Origin: Bdellovibrionales bacterium | Lineage (GTDB): Bacteria > Bdellovibrionota > UBA1018 > CAIMNF01 | Length of the DNA stretch: 64,000 nt | NCBI GenBank assembly: GCA_947502835.1 | Contig: CANNBJ010000001.1 | Span: forward strand, 62,001-126,000 | Direction of reading: 5' to 3' | Notes under the pieces: model-generated | Seen by the model: only the letters and a program-made list of their open reading frames with translations | Told to the model about the DNA's origin: nothing | The model's database searches: none | Part shown: positions 1 through 9,113 of the stretch, piece after piece | How positions within the stretch are numbered: the stretch's first letter is position 1 | How the letters are laid out: each line of letters opens with the position of its first letter | Program-made: the position numbers and the translations under genes

Positions 1-1426
1 TGCCGGTCAAAAAATGAAAGAGGTTCACAACATCATCTGCGATGTCCTTTTTGCAGGTAAATAGACCAAAATCGGTATAGAGCCTCGACGTCACCGAGTG
101 GTAGTTTCCGGTGCCGATGTGGCAGTAACTGCGCATCTCATCGCCCTCTTGCCTCACCACAAGCGTGGTCTTGCAGTGGGTCTTAAGCCCGATCACTCCG
201 TACACCACGTGTACTCCTGCATCTTCGAGATTTTGGGCCACAAGAATGTTCTTTTCCTCGTCAAAGCGGGCCTTCAGTTCCACGAGGCACACCACGTGCT
301 TGCCGAGTTCAGCGGCACGAATGAGAAGCGGAATGAGCGGGCTGTCAGCGCCCACGCGGTAAAGGGTCATTTTGATTGCAACGACCTTCGGGTCATTCAC
401 GGCAGAGCGAATGAATCGTTCCACCGAGTTCGCAAAGCTCTCATAAGGGTGGTGGACCAGAATGTCATTTTGCTTGATCGAAAGGAAAATATCCCTCTCC
501 GGGTCTGAAAGGGCCGGCGGCGGAACCGGAATCCAAGGCTCGTATTTGTACTCGGGGCGCGACAGATCAAGAATGTGCTTGAGCGAAGTGTACTCAAGGA
601 GGCCCTTCACTCCGAAAATCTGATCCTCATCGAGGTGCAGTTCATCCCGGAGCATATCGATGATCATCGTATCGCCATCGCCCCAGTACTCAAGACGCAC
701 CACATCCCCGAACTTTCGCTCTTTTAACTCTTCTGAAATTTGCTCCAGCATGTCATCGGATTCGTCGTCGTGATCGATGTTGGTGTTGCGGGTGATCCGG
801 AAGGGCATGACGTTCAGGATTTCCATGCCTTGAAAAAGCGAGCCCAGGTTTGAGGCAATCACTTCAAGGATGGTAACATATCGAGCTTTTTTCGAGTCCC
901 GGCGTCCATCCACGCGAACCCACTGCGGGAAGTGAGTGGGAACCTTGAGTCGTGCGAACTGGGTCTCATCGTCCCGACCCGGGTACTTGAGCGTCACCCC
1001 GAGCGAAATCGAAAGGTTTGAGAGAAAAGGAAAGGGGTGGCCCGAGTCGACCGCGAAAGGAGTCAAAACCGGAAAGACCTGGGTTTGATAAAATGTGTTC
1101 GCGCGCTCTTTCTCCTGATCGCTCAGTTTGGCCCAAGGAACAAGTTCGATTCCTCCCTCCCTGAGGGCCGGCAGGAGGTCTTTTTTGAAACATTGCTGAG
1201 CCTCCTGGATGAGAGGGATCAAGCGCTCGCGAAAATGGACCCGTGCATGGGAATAGAGCGAACCCATGCGCTTCATGAAGTATTCGTCGAGATTGCTTTG
1301 AAAGATTCCCAAGAACCGGACCCGCTCAAAAAGAGGGGTGCGATCATCGAGCGCCTCGTGCAGCACCCGAGCGTTGAATTCAAGCCAGCCTAAATCGCGG
1401 TTGATGTAGAGGTCGTTTTCGCTCAT
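1..1426 (-). CDS. ppk: Polyphosphate kinase 1, partial (C-terminus outside the window)
   Basis: Makes inorganic polyphosphate from ATP, reversibly, through a phosphohistidine. The reading frame is open from ATG at 1426 to the window edge, about 475 of the roughly 700 residues usual for Ppk1. The N-terminus reads INRDLGWLEFNARVLHEAL and then SNLDEYFMKRM, both typical of the family N-terminal domain. Near the edge the frame reads HIGTGNYHSVTSRLYTDF; its first His is residue 436, matching the autophosphorylated histidine of the E. coli enzyme (His435). The second conserved histidine region would lie beyond position 1. It is transcribed away from nrdJ; the 163-bp gap between them holds the promoters of both. 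Identification is firm. Confidence 0.95.
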   Translation of the reverse strand, partial: MSENDLYINRDLGWLEFNARVLHEALDDRTPLFERVRFLGIFQSNLDEYFMKRMGSLYSHARVHFRERLIPLIQEAQQCFKKDLLPALREGGIELVPWAKLSDQEKERANTFYQTQVFPVLTPFAVDSGHPFPFLSNLSISLGVTLKYPGRDDETQFARLKVPTHFPQWVRVDGRRDSKKARYVTILEVIASNLGSLFQGMEILNVMPFRITRNTNIDHDDESDDMLEQISEELKERKFGDVVRLEYWGDGDTMIIDMLRDELHLDEDQIFGVKGLLEYTSLKHILDLSRPEYKYEPWIPVPPPALSDPERDIFLSIKQNDILVHHPYESFANSVERFIRSAVNDPKVVAIKMTLYRVGADSPLIPLLIRAAELGKHVVCLVELKARFDEEKNILVAQNLEDAGVHVVYGVIGLKTHCKTTLVVRQEGDEMRSYCHIGTGNYHSVTSRLYTDFGLFTCKKDIADDVVNLFHFLTG

Positions 1427-1554
1427 AGAAGCCGCTTTCTTCGTTTCGGTGAAATACCTTCCGGGCTTGAGGCCACGCTCCGGGAGAGGGGTTCCCTTGC
1501 AAGCTCATGAATTTAAACTAATTTTATGTAAAAAGGCAAGTCCGGAACGGCACG

Positions 1555-1581
1555 ATTGTGTGATGCATTGTGTGATACAAT
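1555..1581. promoter_or_regulatory. Direct repeat with nested palindrome upstream of nrdJ
   Basis: ATTGTGTGATGC (1555-1566) is followed immediately by ATTGTGTGATAC (1567-1578). The second copy runs into the palindrome ATTGT-GTGAT-ACAAT (1567-1581), ending 8 bases before the nrdJ ATG. The position fits an operator that would block translation or transcription start. It does not match the NrdR box I remember (ACAC-AT-rich-GTGT) well, so the binding protein is unknown. Confidence 0.35.
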
Positions 1582-1589
1582 GATAAGCA

Positions 1590-4500
1590 ATGATGCGTGG
1601 AAAGAAACGTCAACGAAATGGGGCCAGAACCAAGGGGGCTCAAGCCGAGCCCTTGAAGGCAGGCCGCATCTTCAGGCGCTTTACACGTGAAGGGCGTTCG
1701 CCTTTCGCGGGGACGCGTTTTGTCCGTGCCAATTCCATCCTCCGGGATCCTTCCGGCAAGGTTCTCTTTGAGAAGAAGGGAATTGAGGTGCCGGAGGGAT
1801 GGTCGCAGCTTGCGATCGATATTTTGGCTTCAAAGTACATGAGGCGCGTCGGAGTTCCGAAGTCGGGGCAGGAGACCTCGGTGAAACAGGTGATCACACG
1901 GATTACCGGAAGGCTCAGGCAGGAGGCGGCCCGCTCTCGGGTGCTGAGTCCGAAAGATGCCCGGGTGTTCGAGGCCGAGCTTCAACACATCCTTCTCCAC
2001 CAGCTGGCGGCGTTCAATTCGCCTGTGTGGTTCAATTTAGGTCTTTTCGACTCCTACAGGATTCGGGGCTCGGGCGGGAATTTCATTTTTGATCAAGAAA
2101 AGGGCCATGGGGTTGAGATTGAAGATAACTTGAAATCTCCCCAGACCTCCGCCTGTTTCATCCAATCCTTGGAAGATGACTTGATGGCGATTTTCGATCT
2201 GGTGAAGAGTGAGGCGCGCCTCTTCAAGTACGGATCGGGTACGGGCACCAACTTTTCCAAAATCCGTGGTCGGGAGGAAAAGCTCTCGGGAGGAGGCAGT
2301 TCGTCCGGCCTTTTGAGCTTTCTCGAAGTGCTGGATCGCGGAGCCGGTGCTACGAAATCGGGCGGTACCACAAGGAGAGCCGCCAAGATGGTGTGTCTTG
2401 ATGCGGATCACCCGGAGATTCTCGATTTCATCCGATGGAAGAAGCTTGAAGAAGACAAAGCGCGTGCACTGATTCGGGAAGGGTATCCTGCCGATTTCAA
2501 TGGCGAGGCATACCGAACGGTCTCAGGCCAGAATTCTAACAATTCGGTGAGACTCAATGATTCATTCATGGAGGCGCTCCTTCAAGGACGAGCCTGGGCA
2601 CTTCGCGCTCGAACCACGGGCAAGGTTGTAACGGAGGTGCCCGCGCACCAAATCTGGAAGGAGATTGCCGAGGCTGCTTGGTCGTGCGCGGACCCGGGGC
2701 TCCAATTCGACACCACGATCAATTCTTGGCATACTTGTCCTCGCTCAGGACCGATTCGAGCCTCAAATCCGTGCTCCGAGTTCATGTTCCTCGACGATAC
2801 GGCTTGCAATCTTGCATCGATCAATCTGCTGAAGTTTCTTGATGCGGATGGAGGCTTTGATTTTGACGGATTCGCTCAAGTCGTACGGGTGCTGATTCTT
2901 GCGCAGGAACTCCTGGTGGATCTTTCGAGTTATCCGACAGCACAAATTGCGGAGCGCTCGCATCAGTTCCGTCCGCTCGGGCTGGGATTCGCCAATCTCG
3001 GAGCCCTGCTCATGGTGCAGGGGCTTCCCTATGATTCTGACAAGGGACGCGCCCTTGCCGCCGAAATCACGGCCTTTATGACTGCGGAGGCCTATTCCAT
3101 GAGCGCCGAGATTGCTTCGGTGAGAGGCTCGTTTGCGGGCTATGCAAAAAACAAAAGCGCGATGAAGCGGGTTCTCCTCAGGCACGAAAAGGCGGCACGA
3201 ATGATTTACGCAGGAGCCGGTGCCGCGCTTGAGTCAAACCATGAGGTATTTTCTGGATTTCAGGAGCGCGTCCTCGGTTCATGGAAGAGGGCTCTTCAAC
3301 TGGGGGCAAAGCATGGATACCGCAACGCTCAGGTTACGGTGTTGGCTCCGACAGGCACGATCGGTCTTCTCATGGATTGCGATACTACAGGGATTGAGCC
3401 TGACTTCTCGCTTGTGAAATTCAAGAAACTCTCCGGGGGCGGATCCTTCAAGATGGTGAATCGCTCGGTTCCTCTTGCGCTTCAGCATCTGGGCTACACG
3501 AACGAAGAAATTGCCGACATGATGAAGCACATGCTTGGCACACTGAAGTTCGAGGAGCGGACTGGACTTCTGTCGCGTACGTATCTTCGGGGATTTGGGT
3601 TTTTGGATTCTGATCTCGATCGATTGGAGTTGCTCTTGCCTGAAGCCTTTGATCTGGCATCGGTCTTTCGCCGTGAGACACTTGGGGATGAGCTTCTCCT
3701 TCGCATGGGAATTGCGAAAGAAATTTTCGAAGCCCCTGAATTCAGTGCTCTTTCGCATCTGAGGTTGTCTCCTTCGGATGTGAAGAGTGAAGAGGCGCGC
3801 ATTTGTGGGCGGATGATGCTTGAGGGCGCGCCTCATTTGAAGGATTCCCACCTTTCGGTCTTTGATTGCGCCAATCGCTGCGGACCGGAGGGAGTGCGGT
3901 TCATCTCGCCCATGGGCCATGTTCGAATGATGGCGGCTGTTCAGCCATTTCTGTCGGGTGCGATTTCAAAAACAGTGAACCTGCCGAACGAAACAAGTGT
4001 GCAGGAAATCGAGATGATTCATCTCATGGCCTGGAAGCTCGGACTCAAGTCGATTGCCGTGTATCGCGATGGATGCAAGGCCTCGCAACCGCTCAGCACT
4101 GCTGTAGGAGCGCAGACGCCCTCAATCCATATGAGACGGGAGCTTCCGGAGAAGCGTGCGGGGATCACTCTTCAATCAACCGTAGGAGGACGCAAGCTTA
4201 CCCTTCGGACGGGCGAATATCCGGATGGCAGTCTCGGGGAAATCTTTGTTGACCTTGACCGCACTGATGCGGAGGGAGGGGCCGTGGATTCGCGTGCGCT
4301 TCTTCATTGTTTTGCCATTGCGATCAGTCTTGGTCTTCAGTTCGGAGTCCCGCTCAAGGAGTTCGTCGATCGGTTTACTTTCACGCGCTTTGAACCGGCC
4401 GGTGCGGTTCAGGGTGATCCACACATCAAATTGGCCACGTCCCTCATTGATTATGTGTTTCGAACCTTGGGCATTGAGTACCTTGAGCGATCGGATTTGG

Positions 4501-4679
4501 CACATGTATCTCCGTCCTCCCGTCGAACACGTACTGAAAAAACCGTGGACGCGATTGATGCGCAGCTGAGCGCGATCTCCGGAGACGCACCTCCGTGTGA
4601 TGCCTGTGGACATTCCACAGTCAGAAATGGATCCTGCTTCAGATGTCTTCACTGCGGGAACAGCATGGGATGCAGTTGA
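1590..4679 (+). CDS. nrdJ: Adenosylcobalamin-dependent (class II) ribonucleoside reductase
   Basis: Reduces ribonucleotides to deoxyribonucleotides with a radical from adenosylcobalamin, so it needs no oxygen. The 1029-residue length fits the long NrdJ form. Visible motifs are ACFIQSLEDD (first redox cysteine, about residue 187), the GSGTGTNFSKIRG segment, NPCSEF at about residue 395 (active-site Asn, Cys and Glu), and APTGTIGLLMDCDTTGIEPD near residue 590. The C-terminal third is the TSCPD domain (TRFEPAGAVQGDPHIKLATS) and the end is a four-cysteine zinc-ribbon-like tail (CDACGH...CFRCLHCG). Start is the first of two adjacent ATG codons; no strong ribosome-binding site is seen. A class Ia enzyme is encoded at 53957-57430, so the cell can choose by oxygen or B12 supply. 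Confidence 0.95.
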   Translation: MMRGKKRQRNGARTKGAQAEPLKAGRIFRRFTREGRSPFAGTRFVRANSILRDPSGKVLFEKKGIEVPEGWSQLAIDILASKYMRRVGVPKSGQETSVKQVITRITGRLRQEAARSRVLSPKDARVFEAELQHILLHQLAAFNSPVWFNLGLFDSYRIRGSGGNFIFDQEKGHGVEIEDNLKSPQTSACFIQSLEDDLMAIFDLVKSEARLFKYGSGTGTNFSKIRGREEKLSGGGSSSGLLSFLEVLDRGAGATKSGGTTRRAAKMVCLDADHPEILDFIRWKKLEEDKARALIREGYPADFNGEAYRTVSGQNSNNSVRLNDSFMEALLQGRAWALRARTTGKVVTEVPAHQIWKEIAEAAWSCADPGLQFDTTINSWHTCPRSGPIRASNPCSEFMFLDDTACNLASINLLKFLDADGGFDFDGFAQVVRVLILAQELLVDLSSYPTAQIAERSHQFRPLGLGFANLGALLMVQGLPYDSDKGRALAAEITAFMTAEAYSMSAEIASVRGSFAGYAKNKSAMKRVLLRHEKAARMIYAGAGAALESNHEVFSGFQERVLGSWKRALQLGAKHGYRNAQVTVLAPTGTIGLLMDCDTTGIEPDFSLVKFKKLSGGGSFKMVNRSVPLALQHLGYTNEEIADMMKHMLGTLKFEERTGLLSRTYLRGFGFLDSDLDRLELLLPEAFDLASVFRRETLGDELLLRMGIAKEIFEAPEFSALSHLRLSPSDVKSEEARICGRMMLEGAPHLKDSHLSVFDCANRCGPEGVRFISPMGHVRMMAAVQPFLSGAISKTVNLPNETSVQEIEMIHLMAWKLGLKSIAVYRDGCKASQPLSTAVGAQTPSIHMRRELPEKRAGITLQSTVGGRKLTLRTGEYPDGSLGEIFVDLDRTDAEGGAVDSRALLHCFAIAISLGLQFGVPLKEFVDRFTFTRFEPAGAVQGDPHIKLATSLIDYVFRTLGIEYLERSDLAHVSPSSRRTRTEKTVDAIDAQLSAISGDAPPCDACGHSTVRNGSCFRCLHCGNSMGCS

Positions 4680-5794
4680 ATCCGATTCGGAAGGGAATGA
4701 ATCTATGGCCTGCGATTCAGTGGGAGGCCTCTGCCGATCCCCTTGATCAGGAACGCCTTGAGACGGCCATCATCAGGCTTAAGTCCATTGGCGTATCCTG
4801 GGTGCGGATTCTTGCCAGCACCCAATGCATCGGGAGTCCGCATTCGATCCGCCCTGCGATTCAGGGGCCAGACGATGCGCACGACCAAAGAAGTGCCGAA
4901 ATTTTGCTCCGATTGCTGGATCGATTGCAAAGGCATGAGCTGCAGGCAGTGGTCATGCTCGGGAATTTCTGGAGTTGGAGCGGAGGATTTCCGGCATATG
5001 CAGAGTGGGCGGGCAGGAAGCGGTTTCCTGTGATTGGTCCGGATGCGTCGCTGTTCGATATGGCGAGATTTTTCATCAGGGCGGCAGGGGTGTTTTCAGA
5101 TGCGGAGGTGATGAAACGGTATCATCGTCTCTTGAATGCAATTCTAGATCATGTTCCAGCGGACCATCGAGCGATTCTTTCGTTTCAACTCGCAAATGAG
5201 CCCACTCCCTTCTTCTATGCAAGCGATCTTCACGAGTGGGCTGAGGAGAGTACCAAGATCATTCGCTCACGTGCCCCGGGGTTACCACTCAGTTTGGGGG
5301 GAATCGGTGAGGGGCCGCTCCCCATGGGAACCCGCACAGGTCTTGTGGCGCTGCAGGAGAGATGTCGCTTTGATTATTTGACGGTGCACATTTGGCCTGA
5401 AAACTGGGGGTGGTATGATCCGAAGAGGCCTGAAAAAACTTTCGAGCGTGCATGGAAGAAGACTCGCGCCTATCTTGAATCCCACGGTGAACTCGCGAGG
5501 AGATTCGGAACTCCGCTTTTGGTGGAGGAGTTGAATCTGGCCCGCGATTGTAAAAGTCTTGATCCGCGCAGTCCCACCACCTGGAGAGACCGGTACTTGC
5601 AGCGCGTTCACGAAGAGCTTGACCGGCTAAAACATAGAGGGTGCCCGATTGCAGGAATCGCCTACTGGACCTGGGAACTTGATCCCCCCCATGAGCCCCA
5701 AGGCTGGTACGGAATTCACTCAACCGATGAAACAACCCTTCGGGTCATTCGTGAATTCAGCAACCCCAGCGCACAAGAGTTGCGCCCCAGGTGA
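4670..5794 (+). CDS. GH5-like glycoside hydrolase (mannanase/cellulase fold), no signal peptide
   Basis: A TIM-barrel glycosidase. The family signs are the acid/base segment FQLANEPTPFF (Asn-Glu pair), HIWPENWGWYD, and the nucleophile segment TPLLVEELNLARD followed by YWTWELDPP near the end. The family usually cleaves beta-mannan or beta-glucan; the substrate here cannot be read from sequence. There is no signal peptide, so a cytoplasmic role or a different export route is implied, unusual for GH5. The start is uncertain: ATG at 4670 overlaps the nrdJ end by 10 bases, ATG at 4697 has GGAAGGGA just before it, and an in-frame ATG lies at 4643. The 3' end overlaps the convergent fabH by 38 bases. 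The overlap with nrdJ suggests co-transcription with no obvious shared function. Confidence 0.7.
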   Translation: MQLNPIRKGMNLWPAIQWEASADPLDQERLETAIIRLKSIGVSWVRILASTQCIGSPHSIRPAIQGPDDAHDQRSAEILLRLLDRLQRHELQAVVMLGNFWSWSGGFPAYAEWAGRKRFPVIGPDASLFDMARFFIRAAGVFSDAEVMKRYHRLLNAILDHVPADHRAILSFQLANEPTPFFYASDLHEWAEESTKIIRSRAPGLPLSLGGIGEGPLPMGTRTGLVALQERCRFDYLTVHIWPENWGWYDPKRPEKTFERAWKKTRAYLESHGELARRFGTPLLVEELNLARDCKSLDPRSPTTWRDRYLQRVHEELDRLKHRGCPIAGIAYWTWELDPPHEPQGWYGIHSTDETTLRVIREFSNPSAQELRPR

Positions 5795-6749
5795 AGCCTC
5801 CGCCGAAAGCGGCAAGGATCAGGTTGTCTCCCTTTTTGAGCTGTTTCTCCCAATCCCAAAGGCAAAGGGGGAGGGTGCCTGCCGTGGTATTGCCGTAGCG
5901 CTTGATGTTGAGCATCACCTTTTCCATCGGCATTCCTGCGCGTTCCGCTGTGGATTCGATGATCCGGATGTTTGCCTGATGGGGAATCAGCCAAGCGACC
6001 TCGTTTGCTGTCAGGTGATTGCGCTTCATGAGCTCCTCCACGGAGTCGGCCATGCCCTTCACTGCGAATTTGTAAACGGCCGCACCTTCCTGATACACGT
6101 AGTGCTGACGCTTTTCGACGGTTTCATGAGATGCGGGAAGGAGTGAGCCACCTGCATCCATTCTAAGATGTTTCCGTCCTGCGCCATCGCTTTTCAGGAT
6201 GCTGTCGAGTACCCCGAACCCCTCTGTGTTTGGCTCAAGGAGAACTGCGCCGCCGCCGTCACCGAAAATGATGCAGGTGTTGCGGTCTTGATAATCAATG
6301 ATCGAACTCATTTTGTCGGCGCCCGCGACAACCACTTTCCGATAACGCCCGCTCTCAATCAGTGCGGCACCGGTGGTGAGTCCGTAGAGAAAGCCCGAGC
6401 ATGCGGCCGAGATGTCATAGCCCCAGGCTTGGGTGGCTCCGATCTTGTCGCAGACCACGTTGGCGGTTGAGGGAAAGGGGTGGTCGGGGGTGACGGTGCC
6501 TACGATCAGACAGTCGATCTCTTTCGGGTCGATCCCCCGTTTTTTACAGAGTTCGAGCACGGCGGGAGCAACGAGATCAGAGGTTCCGAGTCCCTCGCCC
6601 TTCAGAATGCGGCGTTCCTCGATTCCCGTCCGGGTGCGAATCCACTCATCATTGGTGTCGACCATTTTCTCGAGTTCCTGGTTGGTCAGACGGTATTCGG
6701 GAACGAAGCCGCCGACGGCGGTGATGGCGGCGGTGATTTTTTTGCTCAT
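5757..6749 (-). CDS. fabH: Beta-ketoacyl-ACP synthase III
   Basis: Starts fatty-acid synthesis by condensing acetyl-CoA (or a branched acyl-CoA) with malonyl-ACP. The 330 residues match the family length. The catalytic Cys is residue 117 in DISAACSGFLYGL; the His follows in LIPHQANIRI and the Asn in RYGNTTAGT; the chain ends in the typical AAFGGGFTWGATLVRW. The gene stands alone, away from other fab genes, although fabI is 3 kb away on the other strand. Its last 38 bases overlap the convergent GH5-like gene, so both stop codons lie inside the other gene. Confidence 0.95.
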   Translation of the reverse strand: MSKKITAAITAVGGFVPEYRLTNQELEKMVDTNDEWIRTRTGIEERRILKGEGLGTSDLVAPAVLELCKKRGIDPKEIDCLIVGTVTPDHPFPSTANVVCDKIGATQAWGYDISAACSGFLYGLTTGAALIESGRYRKVVVAGADKMSSIIDYQDRNTCIIFGDGGGAVLLEPNTEGFGVLDSILKSDGAGRKHLRMDAGGSLLPASHETVEKRQHYVYQEGAAVYKFAVKGMADSVEELMKRNHLTANEVAWLIPHQANIRIIESTAERAGMPMEKVMLNIKRYGNTTAGTLPLCLWDWEKQLKKGDNLILAAFGGGFTWGATLVRWGC

Positions 6750-6913
6750 AAGGGGTCATTTATACGGGAAATCCGGAAAAAAGGGGAGGCCAAGTTTTCT
6801 GCATGACCACCGTGCCATGAGGAATCGCGTCCTGAATGCAGCTCCTGCACAGCAACAACGAATTTCATTGCCAAGGGTTTGGGAGTTCGAGACGCTCAGA
6901 CGCAGGGGGACTC

Positions 6914-7789
6914 ATGAGATCATTCGGTTCGATCATTGCGATTCTTGTCTTCAATTTCGGGCTAAACAGCCAGTCTGAGGCAAAGCCTTTGCCTCTTGAT
7001 CTTGAGCGTGCGCAGAAGGTTTTTGATCACGAGGCCAATTATGATTTTCGCGGAATTGTGAAGCTCTCCAATTGTTCGGGATCACTCGTGCGGTTTGAGG
7101 GGGCCAGGGATCAGGATCCGGGCCTGATCCTCACCAATGGTCATTGCGTGAGCGGGGCTTTCGGAGGGATGATGCCTGCGAATGAGTTTTCGTACCATGT
7201 GCCTTCGAAGCGGACCTTTCAGTTCCTGGCTCAGGATGGTTCGATTCTTCCGGGATCGGTTGCGGCCCGTGAGCTCTTGTATGCCACCATTACCTGGAAC
7301 GATGTTGCCCTGTACACGCTTGAGCAGAACTACGCCCAAATCAAACAAAAATTCGGAGTGGATGCAATTGTTGTGAACTCAACAAGGCCGAAGCTCGGGG
7401 ATCCGATCGAGATCCTCTCCGGGTACTGGCAACAGGGGTATTCTTGCAGGATCGATCGCTTTGTATTCGAGCTTCGCGAGGCGGATTACGTGAGCAAGGA
7501 CTCGATGAGATACAGCAAGGGTGGATGCGAGACCATCCACGGGACATCGGGCTCACCCATCCTTGACCCAAGAACCCGGACCGTGGTCGGGATCAACAGC
7601 ACCGGCAACGACAGTGGCGGTCATTGCACCATGGACAATCCGTGCGAGGTCTCTGAAAACGGGCAGATTTACGTAGAAAAGGGGCGGAGTTACGGGGATC
7701 AGACCCACGTGTTTTACAGCTGCCTTGATTCGAGTGCGAGACTTGATCTCACGATCGAAGGGTGCAGGCTCTTTCACAAAGGTGAGTGA
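6914..7789 (+). CDS. Secreted trypsin-like serine protease (S1 fold)
   Basis: A chymotrypsin-fold endopeptidase exported by the Sec route. ATG at 6914 is preceded by a purine-rich GCAGGGGG and opens a signal peptide ([23 protein letters not shown]). The triad is visible: His in LTNGHCVSG, Asp in WNDVALYTL and Ser in [10 protein letters not shown], followed by [10 protein letters not shown], which is typical after the serine. Several cysteines ([23 protein letters not shown]) could form disulfides in the periplasm or outside. A longer in-frame start at 6836 would push the signal peptide inside the chain and is unlikely. Its last 16 bases overlap the convergent RluA-type gene. The target is unknown; a degradative enzyme would fit a predatory or saprophytic life. 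Confidence 0.85.
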   Translation: MRSFGSIIAILVFNFGLNSQSEAKPLPLDLERAQKVFDHEANYDFRGIVKLSNCSGSLVRFEGARDQDPGLILTNGHCVSGAFGGMMPANEFSYHVPSKRTFQFLAQDGSILPGSVAARELLYATITWNDVALYTLEQNYAQIKQKFGVDAIVVNSTRPKLGDPIEILSGYWQQGYSCRIDRFVFELREADYVSKDSMRYSKGGCETIHGTSGSPILDPRTRTVVGINSTGNDSGGHCTMDNPCEVSENGQIYVEKGRSYGDQTHVFYSCLDSSARLDLTIEGCRLFHKGE

Positions 7790-8463
7790 AATCCGGGGTC
7801 AGGGGATTCGATCCGGTAGCAGTATCCCCGGACCTCGAACTCAACCCGTTCGGCATGCAGGGCGAGTCTTGGAGCTGGCGGAAGATCCCGGCCGTAGAGA
7901 CTATCTCCTTGGATGGGAAATCCAAGGTGGGAGAGGTGGACGCGGATCTGGTGCATGACTCCGGTCTTGATTTCCAAGTTGAATTCGAGAGTGGACAGTC
8001 CTTCGTGAAAGCCGGATTCCCGGGGAACATGGATTTCCCTCCATTCATGGATCAGCGTGATCGCCTCAAGAGGCTTTCCCCGGTAGCTTCGATGAAGCCC
8101 TTCGGGGATTGCGATCATTCTTTTTTTGCTCTTCGGGTGGTGTGCAAGGGGGGTGTCGATCACTTCTGGAAACGCATGGTTTCGGGAGCGACTCCAGCAT
8201 CGGGCTCGATAGAATTTTCGAAGTTCCCTTTTCTTGAAGAGTAAACGGATTTCGTCAAAGGACTCTCTTGATTTCGAAAAAAGCAGCACTCCACTGGTGC
8301 CCGTATCGAGTCGGTGAAGCAGATGGAGGTCATGGTTCGGGTGAAGGGACTTTGCAAGGCTCTCCGCGGTGTCTTTTGGGGAATGGGATTGGGACTGGGA
8401 GGGAAGCCCACCCGGTTTGTGAAACGCGAGAATGCGTTCATCTTCAAAGAGCAGCTCGAGCAT
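7774..8463 (-). CDS. RluA-family pseudouridine synthase
   Basis: Converts specific uridines in rRNA or tRNA to pseudouridine. The 229-residue chain has no S4 domain and begins directly with the catalytic fold ([14 protein letters not shown]). The catalytic aspartate sits in [17 protein letters not shown], and the second family motif reads [24 protein letters not shown]. The target base cannot be assigned; size and lack of S4 resemble the RluA/TruC branch. It is a single gene with no partners. Confidence 0.9.
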   Translation of the reverse strand: MLELLFEDERILAFHKPGGLPSQSQSHSPKDTAESLAKSLHPNHDLHLLHRLDTGTSGVLLFSKSRESFDEIRLLFKKRELRKFYRARCWSRSRNHAFPEVIDTPLAHHPKSKKRMIAIPEGLHRSYRGKPLEAITLIHEWREIHVPRESGFHEGLSTLEFNLEIKTGVMHQIRVHLSHLGFPIQGDSLYGRDLPPAPRLALHAERVEFEVRGYCYRIESPDPGFHSPL

Positions 8464-8546
8464 GGAGGGAAGTTACCACGTAAAGGTTGAATTATTTAAA
8501 GGAATTGGTGTTCAAATTTCCGAGTAATTGGGTTAGGATTCCATAC

Positions 8547-9098
8547 ATGAATCTGAAGCTAGGGTGGCAAAAAGCGCAGTTTGCGATGGGACTGGTATGT
8601 TGTCTTGCAGGCGGTGTATCCGAGGCCGCGGTGGGGTTGAAGGCCGCAGTGGAATATCCGGTTGCGGTAGGTACTTCTGCCCAGAACTTCAACTCGAATT
8701 TGGGTTTCAGTGCAGAGCTTGATTTCGACGGGTGGATCGCTCCTTGGATGCGGAATTACCTGTCCGTGGGGTACTCCTCCTTCACCCTGCGCTCCGACAC
8801 CTTGAGCAGTTTTCGTTTGATTCCCTTGATTGCCGGAATCGGGCTTCCGGGAAAAGTTACGGAGGATCTCTTTACTGTGATGGATTTCGGGTTGGGCGGG
8901 GCCTTCGGGTACATCAATGCTCCCGGCGCCGTGAGCTACCGTGCCTATGGCTACTTCATGCTTCAGGTGCGCGGCGGTGTGGAATACGATTTCGGATCAG
9001 GTTTTTCAGCATTCGCGCGGATTCCTGTGAATTTCATCATTGGTGCGAACAAAATGACCTATCTCGCTTACTCGGGCGGGCTCGGATTCAAATTCTAG
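8547..9098 (+). CDS. Small outer-membrane beta-barrel protein
   Basis: I do not recognise a named family. With the start at ATG 8547 the protein has a signal peptide (MNLKLGWQKAQFAMGLVCCLAGGVSEA) and about 155 mature residues of alternating hydrophobic and polar, glycine- and aromatic-rich stretches such as MRNYLSVGYSSFTL and YFMLQVRGGVEYDFG, ending in GGLGFKF. A C-terminal Phe after alternating residues is the usual mark for an outer-membrane barrel; the size suggests about eight strands. It lies 15 bases upstream of a lipoprotein gene, and the two are probably co-transcribed. Confidence 0.65.
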   Translation: MNLKLGWQKAQFAMGLVCCLAGGVSEAAVGLKAAVEYPVAVGTSAQNFNSNLGFSAELDFDGWIAPWMRNYLSVGYSSFTLRSDTLSSFRLIPLIAGIGLPGKVTEDLFTVMDFGLGGAFGYINAPGAVSYRAYGYFMLQVRGGVEYDFGSGFSAFARIPVNFIIGANKMTYLAYSGGLGFKF

Positions 9099-9113
9099 GA
9101 TGGGGAACGAATC

